Part shown: one piece after another, positions 17,650 to 26,742 of the stretch
Position numbering within the stretch: position 1 is the stretch's first letter
Layout: each line of letters starts with the position of its first letter
Assembly (NCBI GenBank): GCA_963677655.1
Contig: OY782088.1
Reading direction: 5' to 3' (one strand)
Source: Saccharicrinis sp963677655
GTDB taxonomy: Bacteria > Bacteroidota > Bacteroidia > Bacteroidales > Marinilabiliaceae
Length of the DNA: 64,000 nt
The notes under the pieces: model-generated
Seen by the model: only the letters and a program-made list of their open reading frames with translations
Database searches by the model: none
What the model was told of the DNA's origin: nothing
Translations under genes and position numbers: made by a program

Positions 17650-18882
17650 ATGAATCAAAGAGTAACAGAGAATAACAATGCATTTCAAGACAGTATACTT
17701 GATGCAAAAAATGTAACTATTAATCCACTTGAAAAGTCTGCTGAGATTAAGGTTACTAAGCCTCAGATACTCACAATTCCAGAAACGCCAAAAAGATTTA
17801 ACAAAGCGTTAAAACCATCTAAGCCAATAACCGAACCCAAAATATTTACTTCAACACCAGATGATTCTATAGCTTTTAACCTAAAAGTCAGGAAAGAAAG
17901 CGAAAACATATTTAATCAAACTTTAGTTAATGACTATTTAAATCCTATACCATTAAGCGACAGGGTATGGTTGATAAAAGATATTGAATCTTATAGCAAT
18001 TCAGAAATAGCAATTGCTATATCAGAACTTAATACGGAAAAAGATTCGGGCAATATAAAACAGGATTCTATTTTTGCAAGTGGCAGTTCTGACGATAATT
18101 ATGCTAGTAATTCAATAAAATCAACAGCTGACATTTCAACTTCTGATTCTATTGATAATACTAATGATCAATATCAAACCAGGGATTCTGTTAAAACTCA
18201 TGTTGAAGTTCCTATTCTAATAAAAACTAATGACTCAAAAAATATTAACAAAGATATTTTATCTGGATTATTACTTTTAGCGGTTGCTGTTACAGGCTTT
18301 TTAAGGGTAACAAACTATAAATATTTAAGAGAACTATTTTCTGCACTTATTTTTAATCAAAATGCTCGAAAGATGCAGAAAACAGTCAACCTTCATAACC
18401 GAACACCGGCTATTATTCTTAATGGTTTATTTCTTTTAAACACTTCAATATTTCTTTATCAGATTACAAATTATTATCAAATAATAACCATTTTTAATCA
18501 GAGTTTATTTCTGATTCCTCTCTTTATGGCTTTGATAATATTTTATGGTACAATCAAAGTAGCATTATACAGATTTGTAGCATTTGTATTTGAAACAACT
18601 ACTGAAACGAAAGAATATCTATTCTTTAATTATCTTCATAATAAGGTTTTTGCAATAGCTATTCTTCCAATTATAATAGTTATTCCTTATATTGAACCAA
18701 ACGTTTTGCCGTTGCTCTTCAAAATTGGAGGGTTCATATTCATTTCTTTATACTTTATACAATTATTTAGGGGATTTACAATTATTTTAAAAAATCTAGC
18801 GTCATTATTGTACTTGTTTTTGTATCTTTGTGCCCTAGAAATTTTGCCTATAGTTATTATTTACAAAATTCTAATCAAATAG
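17650..18882 (+). CDS. DUF4271 integral membrane protein
   Basis: The 410-residue protein has a polar, disordered N-terminal half (Ser/Asp/Asn-rich, residues 1-200) and a C-terminal half with about six membrane helices starting near residue 207 (ILSGLLLLAVAVTGF). The position just upstream of hemD and the C-terminal sequence match the Bacteroidota-only DUF4271 family. Function is unknown; the gene pairing with hemD is conserved in this phylum. It overlaps nothing and leads into hemD after 35 nt. Confidence 0.8.
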   Translation: MNQRVTENNNAFQDSILDAKNVTINPLEKSAEIKVTKPQILTIPETPKRFNKALKPSKPITEPKIFTSTPDDSIAFNLKVRKESENIFNQTLVNDYLNPIPLSDRVWLIKDIESYSNSEIAIAISELNTEKDSGNIKQDSIFASGSSDDNYASNSIKSTADISTSDSIDNTNDQYQTRDSVKTHVEVPILIKTNDSKNINKDILSGLLLLAVAVTGFLRVTNYKYLRELFSALIFNQNARKMQKTVNLHNRTPAIILNGLFLLNTSIFLYQITNYYQIITIFNQSLFLIPLFMALIIFYGTIKVALYRFVAFVFETTTETKEYLFFNYLHNKVFAIAILPIIIVIPYIEPNVLPLLFKIGGFIFISLYFIQLFRGFTIILKNLASLLYLFLYLCALEILPIVIIYKILIK

Positions 18883-18917
18883 GCATTGCGATGTAAGAAA
18901 CTAAAAGAGATATCGTT

Positions 18918-19670
18918 TTGAAGATAAAGAGAATATTGGTTTCCCAGCCAAAACCACAAACAGAAAAATCTCCATACTTTGAATTGGCCGAGAAGAACAA
19001 TGTAAAAATTGATTTTAGGCCTTTTATTCAAGTAGAGAGCGTACCTACAAAAGAGTTTCGTGCTCAAAAAGTTAACATTTTAGACCACACAGCGGTTATT
19101 TTCACAAGTAGAACAGCAATTGATAATTTCTTTAGAGTTGCTGAGGAAATGAGAGTAACTGTACCTGACACTATGAAGTATTTTTGTATCTCTGAAGCAA
19201 CTGCTTATTATTTACAAAAATATATTGTTTACAGAAAACGTAAAATATTCCATTCTACAGGAAAATTTCCTGATTTAGTTGAAATCATTAAAAAGCATAA
19301 AGACGAAACATACCTTGTGCCTCTTTCTGATATTCACAAACAAGAAATTCCTGATTTACTAGATAAAAACAAGATCAAATATTCAAAAGCTATTCTTTAC
19401 AGAACAGTTAGTAGTGATTTAAGTGATCTTAAAGATATTGACTATGATATTTTAGTATTCTTTAGTCCATCAGGTATTGCAAGTTTATTACAAAACTTCC
19501 CTGGATGGGATCAAAAAGATACTATGATTGCATCTTTCGGTCCTGCTACTGCAAAAGCAGTAAAAGACGCTGGTTATAGATTAGATATTCAGGCACCAAT
19601 GCCTCAGGCTCCATCTATGACAATGGCCTTGGAACAATTCATAAAGAAGCACAACAAGTCCAATAAATAA
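18918..19670 (+). CDS. hemD: Uroporphyrinogen-III synthase
   Basis: The 250-residue protein fits HemD: an N-terminal VSQPKP block, VIFTSRTAIDNFFRV, YLVPLSDIHKQEIPDLL, VFFSPSGIASLL and ASFGPATAKAVKDAGY. It cyclises hydroxymethylbilane to uroporphyrinogen III in haem and sirohaem synthesis. The start is a TTG at 18918 (KIKRILVSQPKP), the only start that gives the usual N-terminus. It is closed by a strong terminator. Confidence 0.88.
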   Translation: MKIKRILVSQPKPQTEKSPYFELAEKNNVKIDFRPFIQVESVPTKEFRAQKVNILDHTAVIFTSRTAIDNFFRVAEEMRVTVPDTMKYFCISEATAYYLQKYIVYRKRKIFHSTGKFPDLVEIIKKHKDETYLVPLSDIHKQEIPDLLDKNKIKYSKAILYRTVSSDLSDLKDIDYDILVFFSPSGIASLLQNFPGWDQKDTMIASFGPATAKAVKDAGYRLDIQAPMPQAPSMTMALEQFIKKHNKSNK

Positions 19671-19694
19671 AATTGATTATCTTTAATATATTTG

Positions 19695-19724
19695 AAAGGG
19701 CATTTTAAAATGCCCTTTTTTTAT
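19695..19724 (+). terminator. Rho-independent terminator after hemD
   Basis: AAAGGGCATTTT followed directly by its reverse complement AAAATGCCCTTT, then Ts. It also rules out the longer rnpA start at 19692, which would place the hairpin inside the gene. Confidence 0.92.
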
Positions 19725-19757
19725 CTCAAAACACAAAGTTTAATAGCATCTATACCT

Positions 19758-20171
19758 ATGGCAAATTCGAATTATTCGTTTCCTAAATCAGATCGATTAT
19801 GCAGCCATATTTTAATTGAAAAACTTTTTACTCAGGGTAAATCATTTGTATCGTATCCATTCAGAGTAGTTTACCTGCCAACCGAATTACCTTCAGAAAC
19901 TGAAGCTCAAGTCTTATTTAGTGTTTCAAAAAAGAAATTTAAGAGAGCCGTTCACCGAAATTTATTAAAAAGAAGATGTAGAGAAGCTTACAGGTTAAAC
20001 CGTAATGATTTTAAAGAATTTCTCAACAATTCTAATCAACAAATTGCCTTTGCTTGCGTTTATATTTCGGGGGATAAACTAAGGTATTCAACTATTGAAA
20101 AAGGTATAAAAAAATCATTACTGAAATTACAAAAGGAATTAAGCCAAAGTTCAGAAAATGAAGCTAATTAA
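19758..20171 (+). CDS. rnpA: Ribonuclease P protein component
   Basis: The 137-residue basic protein has the RnpA core: FPKSDRLCSHILIEKLFTQGKSF, VLFSVSKKKFKRAVHRNLLKRRCREAYRLN (RNR-type motif) and a basic helical tail. It is the protein cofactor of tRNA 5' maturation. The ATG at 19758 (MANSNYSF) is chosen because the upstream ATG falls in the hemD terminator. It overlaps yidD by 14 bp, so translation is probably coupled. Confidence 0.92.
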   Translation: MANSNYSFPKSDRLCSHILIEKLFTQGKSFVSYPFRVVYLPTELPSETEAQVLFSVSKKKFKRAVHRNLLKRRCREAYRLNRNDFKEFLNNSNQQIAFACVYISGDKLRYSTIEKGIKKSLLKLQKELSQSSENEAN

Positions 20172-20409
20172 ACGGTTATATAATTTATTTATAGCAGGTA
20201 TTGTATTTATTTTAATAATTCCTATAAAAATATATCAATATGCTATTTCACCAATGTTAGGAGCATCTTGCAGATATACACCTACATGTTCAGCTTATTC
20301 TATTGAAGCACTAAAAAAATATGGTCCTATTAAAGGAAGCTATTTAGCTATCAAAAGAATCTTAAGCTGCAATCCCTGGGGAGGACACGGACATGATCCA
20401 GTTCCATAG
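20158..20409 (+). CDS. yidD: Membrane protein insertion efficiency factor YidD
   Basis: The 83-residue protein has an amphipathic N-terminal helix and the YidD signature YQYAISPMLGASCRYTPTCS, then YSIEALKKYG and CNPWGGHGHDPVP. YidD assists YidC-dependent membrane protein insertion at the inner membrane. Its start overlaps rnpA, the usual arrangement. Confidence 0.95.
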   Translation: MKLIKRLYNLFIAGIVFILIIPIKIYQYAISPMLGASCRYTPTCSAYSIEALKKYGPIKGSYLAIKRILSCNPWGGHGHDPVP

Positions 20410-20476
20410 TTAAAAAAAGAAATTCTATAATTTAAATTAAAAAGTATAATTTAGTACGTTAAATAAAAAGAAGAAT

Positions 20477-20815
20477 ATGGAGTCAACCAGACAAAAAAAG
20501 GTATCCAGATTATTACAAAAAGAGATGAGTGAGATTTTTCTTAAAGAAGCTAAAAGTCTTACACTGGGAGCAATGGTATCTGTATCAAAGGTTCGCATAT
20601 CACCAGATTTAGGCAATGCTAAAATATATATCAGCATATTCCCATCAGAAAAAAAAGAAAGTATATTATCTGAATTAAACTTTCACCACTCATTAATAAG
20701 AAGAAATCTTGGTTTAAGAGTTGGGAAACAACTTAGAGTTGTACCTGAATTTCAATTTTTTATTGATGACTCACTTGATTATATTGACAATATTGACCGC
20801 TTGTTAAAAGAATAA
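20477..20815 (+). CDS. rbfA: Ribosome-binding factor A
   Basis: The 112-residue KH-like protein has RQKKVSRLLQKEMSEIF, MVSVSKVRISPDLGNAKIYIS and HSLIRRNLGLRVGKQLRVVPEFQFF, ending DNIDRLLKE. It matures the 5' end of 16S rRNA within the 30S particle and acts in cold adaptation. The methyltransferase gene begins 2 nt after its stop. Confidence 0.95.
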   Translation: MESTRQKKVSRLLQKEMSEIFLKEAKSLTLGAMVSVSKVRISPDLGNAKIYISIFPSEKKESILSELNFHHSLIRRNLGLRVGKQLRVVPEFQFFIDDSLDYIDNIDRLLKE

Positions 20816-20817
20816 GA

Positions 20818-21645
20818 ATGCAATACGATCCAATAAAAAAAAGCTTAGGAAAAGTTTTTAATCGAACTCCTTTTCTAAGAATTCTCTTTTATAAATTACT
20901 TGATCTATTATTATTAAGAGCCTGGCACATTAGAAAAGAAATTAAATCATGGTCTAAAAAACTAGGAAATGATATTAATGTTTTAGATGCTGGTTCTGGT
21001 TTTGGACAATATGTTTATTTCCTTTCTTCCATCAATAAAGAATGGCAAATCACTGGAGTTGATGTAAAATCAGATCAAATTGAAGACTGCAATCAGTTTT
21101 TTACTAAAATTAAAAGAAACGATAAAGTTCACTTTGAATATGCTGATTTAACCAAATTGGAAGAAGAAAACAAATATGACTTAGTTATTTCTGTTGACGT
21201 AATGGAGCATATTGAGGATGATGAAGGCGTATTTAAGAATATTTACAACGCTATGATTTCTGGTGGCATGATGGTTATCTCTACCCCAAGTGATCAAGGC
21301 GGATCTGATGCTCATCATCATGATGCAGAACACAATGATGGTGTAACAGGCTTTATTGATGAACATGTACGAGATGGATATAATATTCAAGAAATTACAC
21401 AAAAATTACAAAAAGCAGGATTCAAAAAAGTAGTTGCAAAATATACCTATGGGTTGCCAGGGAAAATATCATGGCTACTTTCAATGAAGTATCCAATTAC
21501 AATGCTCAATGCAACTAAATTATTTTTTGTTTTGTTACCTTTTTATTACCTCATTACATTTCCTTTTTCTCTGATTTTAAATATTGTTGATGTTAAAACT
21601 AAACATAAAACAGGAACAGGATTAATTGTAAAAGCATTTAAATAA
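20818..21645 (+). CDS. Class I SAM-dependent methyltransferase, substrate unknown
   Basis: The 275-residue protein has an N-terminal helical region, the SAM-binding motif VLDAGSGFGQY (about 55-65), an acidic GVDVKSDQ strand, and ISVDVMEHIEDDEG. The C-terminus carries two hydrophobic helices (TKLFFVLLPFYYLITFPFSLIL), suggesting membrane association, as in some lipid or quinone-type methyltransferases. The substrate cannot be deduced. It sits in a tight rbfA-methyltransferase-permease unit. Confidence 0.82.
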   Translation: MQYDPIKKSLGKVFNRTPFLRILFYKLLDLLLLRAWHIRKEIKSWSKKLGNDINVLDAGSGFGQYVYFLSSINKEWQITGVDVKSDQIEDCNQFFTKIKRNDKVHFEYADLTKLEEENKYDLVISVDVMEHIEDDEGVFKNIYNAMISGGMMVISTPSDQGGSDAHHHDAEHNDGVTGFIDEHVRDGYNIQEITQKLQKAGFKKVVAKYTYGLPGKISWLLSMKYPITMLNATKLFFVLLPFYYLITFPFSLILNIVDVKTKHKTGTGLIVKAFK

Positions 21646-21656
21646 CAGACTCTTAG

Positions 21657-22889
21657 ATGAAACTTATTATTGAAATAGCATTAAAATTCTTATTTGGAAA
21701 AAAATCAAAAGGAATTATTAATATTATTTCTACAATTTCAATAATTGGAGTTTCTGTTGGAACAATTGCATTACTGGTAATTCTATCTGTATTTAATGGA
21801 TTACATGGATTAATTGGTAGTCTATATGGTTCTTTTGATCCTGATATTAAAGTATCTGCTGTTGAAGGTAAATTTTTTTCTACGGATTCATTAAAAATAA
21901 ATGAATTAAATAACATTGAAGGAGTAAGTGTAATTAGTCCGGTTATTGAAGATAATGCACTTTTAAAGTACAACAAGCGACAAGTAACAGCCGTGGTGAT
22001 GGGTGTTGATACATCTTATTCAAAAGTATCGCAACTTGACTCTATCATTGTTGAAGGAAAATTTAACCTGCGAGACAAGCAAGGTTATGGGGGTGCAATA
22101 GGCTACGTTTTAGCTGATCAACTTAATGTAAGAGTTTCTTTTTTAACACCTCTTTTGATTTATGTTCCCCAACGAAATAAAAAGATTAATTTAATGCGAC
22201 CTAATGAGGCATTTAATACTCATTATATCCATCCCAAAGGTATATTTCTGGTTAAGCAAATGGAATATGACTCCAAATATTTGCTAGTTGATATTAATCT
22301 TGTTCGAAAATTATTTTCATACACTAACTCAGAAGTAACTTCTCTTGCAATAGGCATTAATGAAGGCATCTCCTCATCTTCTGTGCAAGCCAAAATTCAA
22401 TCTGTTTTAGGGCCAAAATTTAAAGTTGAAAACAGGCATCAACAACATGCCAGTTTTTACAAAATGATGAAAATAGAAAAGATTATGGCCTATTTAATTC
22501 TATGTTTCATACTGATTATAGCTACTTTTAACTTAATAGGAACCATGTCGATGCTTATCTTTGATAAAAAAGAAGGTATAAAAATTTTAAAAAGTATTGG
22601 TGCCGATAAAAAAACAATTACTCGAGTTTTTCTTGTAGAAGGGTGGCTTATTTCATTAATTGGCGTACTATTCGGCTTAACTCTTGGAGTTATTCTGGTT
22701 TTAATTCAACAACATTTTGGAGTTATAAAATTTGCAGGAGCAAGCAATTTTGTGGTTGATGCTTACCCTGTAACATTACAATTATCAGATATATTCTACT
22801 CTTTATTAACTGTTACAACTATTGGTTTTTTTGCAGCTTTATATCCTGTAAAAATAATTGTTGGTAAATATTTCGACGAGAATAATTAA
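21657..22889 (+). CDS. FtsX/LolC-E-type ABC transporter permease
   Basis: The 410-residue protein has an N-terminal membrane helix (ISTISIIGVSVGTIALLVILSVFNG), a large extracytoplasmic domain (about 50-270) and three C-terminal helices around LIIATFNLIGTMSMLIFDKKEGIKILKSIGA. This is the MacB/FtsX permease layout; the motif after the second helix is typical of LolC/LolE lipoprotein-release proteins. The ATPase partner (LolD type) is not in this neighbourhood. A lipoprotein-sorting role is inferred. Confidence 0.82.
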   Translation: MKLIIEIALKFLFGKKSKGIINIISTISIIGVSVGTIALLVILSVFNGLHGLIGSLYGSFDPDIKVSAVEGKFFSTDSLKINELNNIEGVSVISPVIEDNALLKYNKRQVTAVVMGVDTSYSKVSQLDSIIVEGKFNLRDKQGYGGAIGYVLADQLNVRVSFLTPLLIYVPQRNKKINLMRPNEAFNTHYIHPKGIFLVKQMEYDSKYLLVDINLVRKLFSYTNSEVTSLAIGINEGISSSSVQAKIQSVLGPKFKVENRHQQHASFYKMMKIEKIMAYLILCFILIIATFNLIGTMSMLIFDKKEGIKILKSIGADKKTITRVFLVEGWLISLIGVLFGLTLGVILVLIQQHFGVIKFAGASNFVVDAYPVTLQLSDIFYSLLTVTTIGFFAALYPVKIIVGKYFDENN

Positions 22890-22908
22890 TTTAAATGATG
22901 GCTTTTAT

Positions 22909-22916
22909 TATTTTTG
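22909..22916 (+). promoter_or_regulatory. Promoter -7 element before the gene at 22950
   Basis: TATTTTTG, an exact TAnnTTTG match, 34 nt before the ATG. Confidence 0.5.
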
Positions 22917-22949
22917 TAAATCGAATTTTAACACAACCAACACGAATAA

Positions 22950-23381
22950 ATGAAAATTAAATACCAAATATTTCCCGAGCAACGGTTTATCATCATAAAA
23001 CCTTTAGGTGATTTTAACATTGATCACTACACAGAATACTCTAATCATATTGTTAAAGATCCTCATTGGAATAATATTGATAAAATGTTAACAGACATAC
23101 GAGATCTAAATACGGAGAAAATCCATCATTATTTAGATAAAATGGCTGAAATCAGAAGGGATGTTTATAAAAGAGATTACATAAATGTTTTCATTGTTGA
23201 TACTCCAATATCTACAGCAATATCTCATCTTTACCAAAACTTTTTAACTCCTTTTAATTTTAGATATAAGTATTGCTCTACAATTAAAGAGACGATGAAA
23301 TCACTCAACCTTAATTTTACTGAAGAATATACAGAAGAATTAATTAAAAACTTAAGTAACTCATACATTTCTTCGAATTAG
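22950..23381 (+). CDS. Conserved hypothetical protein, possibly STAS/SpoIIAA-like fold
   Basis: The 143-residue soluble protein has no signal or membrane helix. The N-terminal pattern (two short strands, IIIKPLGDFN, then DKMLTDIRDLNT and YINVFIVDTPISTAI) alternates strands and helices as in SpoIIAA-like proteins of unknown function. I do not recognise a specific family. It has its own likely promoter and is convergent with ogt. Confidence 0.65.
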   Translation: MKIKYQIFPEQRFIIIKPLGDFNIDHYTEYSNHIVKDPHWNNIDKMLTDIRDLNTEKIHHYLDKMAEIRRDVYKRDYINVFIVDTPISTAISHLYQNFLTPFNFRYKYCSTIKETMKSLNLNFTEEYTEELIKNLSNSYISSN

Positions 23382-23416
23382 AAACTTTTGCCATAGTATC
23401 AAGAAATACATTTATA

Positions 23417-23944
23417 TTAACTAAATAGTGTCCCCTGCTCTACTTTTGATTCAAGCTTTAACAGCTTTATTTTTGTATCTAACCCTCCTGCATAACCTAC
23501 CATTTTTCCATTTAATCCAACAATTCTGTGACAAGGAATAATAATTGAAATGGCATTTGCTCCATTAGCCGACGCTACTGCTCTAACGGCTTTTTCATTT
23601 CCTAATCTTTTGGCTAAGTCAAGATAAGAAACATGGTCTCCAAACGAAATTTTCATTAATTCTTGCCAAACTTGTTTTTGAAAATCTGTTCCTACTAACT
23701 TTAATGGCAAATCAAATTGAGTACGTTGTTTTGAAAAATATTCATCCAGCTGACGAATTGTTTCTTTAATGATAGAAGAATCTCCATACTGAAATCCGGA
23801 ATTTAATCCCTCCTTTAGTCTTCGGTCAATCAAATTACGCTTTTTACGATACCTCCAGTCGCATAAGCAAAGTTCATCCATAAAAGAACCTACCAATAAA
23901 ACTCCTACTGGCGAATGATATTCCTTAACTAAAATATTCTCCAT
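23417..23944 (-). CDS. ogt: Methylated-DNA--protein-cysteine methyltransferase
   Basis: The 175-residue protein has the suicide-cysteine motif IIPCHRIVG, preceded by the helix-turn-helix DLAKRLGNEKAVRAVASANG with the conserved Arg finger and followed by GYAGGLDTKIKLLKLE. It removes alkyl groups from O6-guanine irreversibly. Its ATG is adjacent to the dusB stop on the same strand, so it is co-transcribed. Confidence 0.94.
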   Translation of the reverse strand: MENILVKEYHSPVGVLLVGSFMDELCLCDWRYRKKRNLIDRRLKEGLNSGFQYGDSSIIKETIRQLDEYFSKQRTQFDLPLKLVGTDFQKQVWQELMKISFGDHVSYLDLAKRLGNEKAVRAVASANGANAISIIIPCHRIVGLNGKMVGYAGGLDTKIKLLKLESKVEQGTLFS

Positions 23945-24952
23945 TTATTCATTCATGGCTTCTACAACAGAAACACAATCAGCATAGGTTTCTTTTATTT
24001 CATCCAAACATTGATTCACCTCTTCAGCTGTGTTAGCCCTTAGCATTTTAATTTTTAAGTCGCGAAAATTGCGCAAACCTTTAAACGTAATTGCCAAATG
24101 TCTTCGCATGTGTAAAATACCTCTTCGTTCTCCAAGCCAATCAATGCTATTATTAAGATGTTCCCTAATCATTTCCACATGTTCAGGAATTTTAGGTAAT
24201 TCTAACAATTCCCCTGTATCTAAATAATGTCTTACTTCTTTAAATATCCAAGGACGCCCAATGGACGGTCTTCCTATCATCAAAGCATCAACTCCATATC
24301 TATCCAAATAAAGTTTAGCCTTCTTAGGGTTAGTTAAATCTCCATTTCCAATAATTGGGATATGCATTCGAGGATTATTCTTTACCTCTCCGATCAAAGT
24401 CCAGTCTGCTTCACCATTATACATTTGAGCTCTGGTTCTGCCATGAATGGTTAAAGCTTTGATACCGGTATCCTGAAGTCTTTCCGCTACGTCAACAATA
24501 ATTTTAGAACTATCATCCCATCCCAAACGTGTTTTAACGGTAACAGGAAGATTTACCACATCAACAATCTGCTTAGTCATCTCAACCATTTTAGGGATAT
24601 CTTGTAACATTCCAGCTCCTGAACCCTTAGTTGCAATCTTTTTTACAGGACAACCAAAGTTAATATCAATAAGCTCAGGTTGGGCTTCTTCTGCAATTTT
24701 TGCAGCCTCTACCATTGCCTCAATATCTTTACCGTATAATTGAATACCTACAGGTCGTTCTTCTTCAAAAATCTTAAGTTTACGCTGTGTTTTTTCAATG
24801 CTCCGGATTAATGCATCTGCAGATACAAACTCAGTGTACATCAAGTCTGCACCATATTTTTTACATAGCAACCTAAAAGAAGGATCTGTAACATCTTCCA
24901 TCGGAGCCAACAAAAGAGGACTCTCTCTTAATACTAAATTCCCTATCTTCAC
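23945..24952 (-). CDS. dusB: tRNA-dihydrouridine synthase (DusB type)
   Basis: The 335-residue FMN enzyme has LAPMEDVTDPSFR, the catalytic Cys in INFGCPVKKIATKGSGAGML, VTVKTRLGW, LTIHGRTRAQMYNG and IIGNGDLTNPKKA with DALMIGRPSIGRPW. It reduces uridines in the tRNA D-loop. The start is a GTG at 24952 (KIGNLVLRESPLLLAPM) that shares one base with the stop of the upstream thioredoxin-like gene, implying translational coupling. Confidence 0.94.
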   Translation of the reverse strand: MKIGNLVLRESPLLLAPMEDVTDPSFRLLCKKYGADLMYTEFVSADALIRSIEKTQRKLKIFEEERPVGIQLYGKDIEAMVEAAKIAEEAQPELIDINFGCPVKKIATKGSGAGMLQDIPKMVEMTKQIVDVVNLPVTVKTRLGWDDSSKIIVDVAERLQDTGIKALTIHGRTRAQMYNGEADWTLIGEVKNNPRMHIPIIGNGDLTNPKKAKLYLDRYGVDALMIGRPSIGRPWIFKEVRHYLDTGELLELPKIPEHVEMIREHLNNSIDWLGERRGILHMRRHLAITFKGLRNFRDLKIKMLRANTAEEVNQCLDEIKETYADCVSVVEAMNE

Positions 24953-25554
24953 TACTCTGCAATTAATTTTTCTAACAAAGTTTTAAACTTATCACTATTC
25001 CAATCTGCAGCACCATCCTTTTTAATTACAATCTCTCCCTTTTTAGAGATAATAACTGTATGTGGATATTGATTTGAACTTAATTTTGCAGATGCTCTTT
25101 CGGCTAACATATACACAGGAACTTCATATTCTTTTTTATTGATAAAACCCGAAATTTTCTCCTTAGTTTCATTACTTATCAATACAAAATAAACCTCATC
25201 ACCAAATTCTTTATAAAGTTTATCAATTGATGAAAACTCAGCCACGCATGGCGGACACCAAGTTGCCCAGAAATTAAGAAAAACTACTTTACCTTTTAAA
25301 TCAGAAAAAGATTGTACCTCATCGTTTAAATTATAATATTTCCAATTATAGTCATTTTCACTTAAGCTAACCTTTTCCGACTCTTCATCAGGAGATGACA
25401 AAGTATATTGTATTACGAAAGAACTTATTGGTAACCTGGTTGAAGGAATTACAAGAAGTATAAATAGTATCAAAAACAGAAAATCCAATACAATTCCTGC
25501 TTTTGTTTTTCTTTTAGAATACTTTGCCCATTGTTCTTTTAAAAAAAACTTCAT
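24952..25554 (-). CDS. Membrane-anchored thioredoxin-like protein (TlpA/ResA family)
   Basis: The protein of about 200 residues has an N-terminal membrane anchor (FLFLILFILLVIPS) and a periplasmic thioredoxin domain with the redox motif WATWCPPCVAEF and a cis-Pro region (NQYPHTVII). TlpA/ResA proteins reduce periplasmic disulfides, often for cytochrome c maturation. I prefer the ATG at 25554 (MKFFLKEQW) to the one at 25605, which would overlap the upstream gene. It overlaps dusB by one base. Confidence 0.86.
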   Translation of the reverse strand: MKFFLKEQWAKYSKRKTKAGIVLDFLFLILFILLVIPSTRLPISSFVIQYTLSSPDEESEKVSLSENDYNWKYYNLNDEVQSFSDLKGKVVFLNFWATWCPPCVAEFSSIDKLYKEFGDEVYFVLISNETKEKISGFINKKEYEVPVYMLAERASAKLSSNQYPHTVIISKKGEIVIKKDGAADWNSDKFKTLLEKLIAE

Positions 25555-25571
25555 AAAAATATTTTTACTTT

Positions 25572-26228
25572 TTATAACCTGCGTAAAGTTAATGACACCG
25601 GCCATTTAATACTTTTATAGCATTTCCCTGTGCTAGAACAGATCTGCATTGATACAGTTTTATAATCTGTTAATCCATCAACATTATTATAAAACTTTTG
25701 AGCATCAATAGTAAATTTATGTCCTGTTCCTGGCATTAGAGTTAAGGGAAAATAATTCTGTCCCCCTATATTTTTTATAGCAAATTCTCTTTTTGTGTTA
25801 TCCTTAAAAAACTGAATAGTTGGGGCGTTGAAAGTAATATCCCGTTTTGTTTGATTGATAATAAAAACACGAAGTGCCAAATTCCCATTCGACTTCACTT
25901 TATAATGCCCAACCCTAAAAATGACTATCTGAGGCATAAACTTTTGTAACCACCCTTTTCTTTTTGCAACATAAAACAGTAATGTCACAAATATCATAAC
26001 CCATAAGGAGTTTAAGTTAAAAGATTGTGGTTTTTGACCATCCTCAGGCTGTTGGATAGGCTGTTCTGAATATTGAGAAACAGAATTTTCAGAAAGGGAA
26101 TTAGTATCCGGATTTGTGTTTTGATTTGCAGTACTACAAATTTGCATTGTTAATGCAATACCCAACATCACATATATAATAATTCTATTCTTCTTTAAGA
26201 ATTCCAGAAATGATTTAAGCTGCTGCAT
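25572..26228 (-). CDS. Two-helix membrane protein of unknown function
   Basis: The 218-residue protein has a membrane helix near residues 14-31, a polar Gln/Asn/Ser-rich segment (33-66), a second helix near 72-86, then a soluble beta-rich domain. That domain (LRVFIINQTKRDITFNAPTIQFF, then GTGHKFTIDAQKFY) looks like an immunoglobulin-like fold. I do not recognise the family. It sits 17 nt before the thioredoxin-like gene and 7 nt after the gene at 26236, in one unit. Confidence 0.6.
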   Translation of the reverse strand: MQQLKSFLEFLKKNRIIIYVMLGIALTMQICSTANQNTNPDTNSLSENSVSQYSEQPIQQPEDGQKPQSFNLNSLWVMIFVTLLFYVAKRKGWLQKFMPQIVIFRVGHYKVKSNGNLALRVFIINQTKRDITFNAPTIQFFKDNTKREFAIKNIGGQNYFPLTLMPGTGHKFTIDAQKFYNNVDGLTDYKTVSMQICSSTGKCYKSIKWPVSLTLRRL

Positions 26229-26235
26229 AAAATTT

Positions 26236-26646
26236 CTATTCTTTAGATTTTGTATACGCGGTTGAATCTTTAGGAAATGGAATCAATCCTTGATAATTAA
26301 TATAAAATTCACCCCCAACAACAGGTTTAGCCAGTTCTTCTTCGGTTTTTCCATTGGCATTAGCAATACCCACACTGGCATACCAACATTCTGAATTATG
26401 TTTTTCACCTAATTCTCGTACCTGTTCAATAATATCCGGAAGAATAATACCCATCTCAGGATAAAAACCAGTTTTAACAAGAACCATATGGAATTTATCG
26501 TCCTTTTTTGCTAGAATTTGTGGATTCATATCCAACTCTTTTCTAACGTTTAAAACCTCGTAACCTTTATCTATTAAATCTTTATAAACCACCTTAATAC
26601 CAAGAAAATGTAACTCTTCAAGGTTCATAATTTTTCCCTCTGCCAT
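26236..26646 (-). CDS. Conserved hypothetical protein, nuclease-like fold possible
   Basis: The 136-residue soluble protein has the stretch YKDLIDKGYEVLNVRKELDMNPQILAKKDDKFHMVLVKTG, whose strand-helix order resembles the PD-(D/E)xK nuclease-like fold, but a clear catalytic set is not visible. A second possible start is the ATG at 26628 (MNLEELHFLG). Orthologs appear widespread in Bacteroidota by recollection. It is first in the unit leading to ogt. Confidence 0.6.
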   Translation of the reverse strand: MAEGKIMNLEELHFLGIKVVYKDLIDKGYEVLNVRKELDMNPQILAKKDDKFHMVLVKTGFYPEMGIILPDIIEQVRELGEKHNSECWYASVGIANANGKTEEELAKPVVGGEFYINYQGLIPFPKDSTAYTKSKE

Positions 26647-26742
26647 ATCGTTTCAATTTTGAAGTGGCAAAATTGGGAAAAATTGATGTAAATATTCAAT
26701 AGATTAGTATATAATAACTTTAATTAGTATTGTAAAAGTTAA

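Noticed and set aside
19692..19757. Longer RnpA start at 19692
   Set aside because: The segment contains the perfect hemD terminator hairpin and encodes no conserved RnpA sequence.
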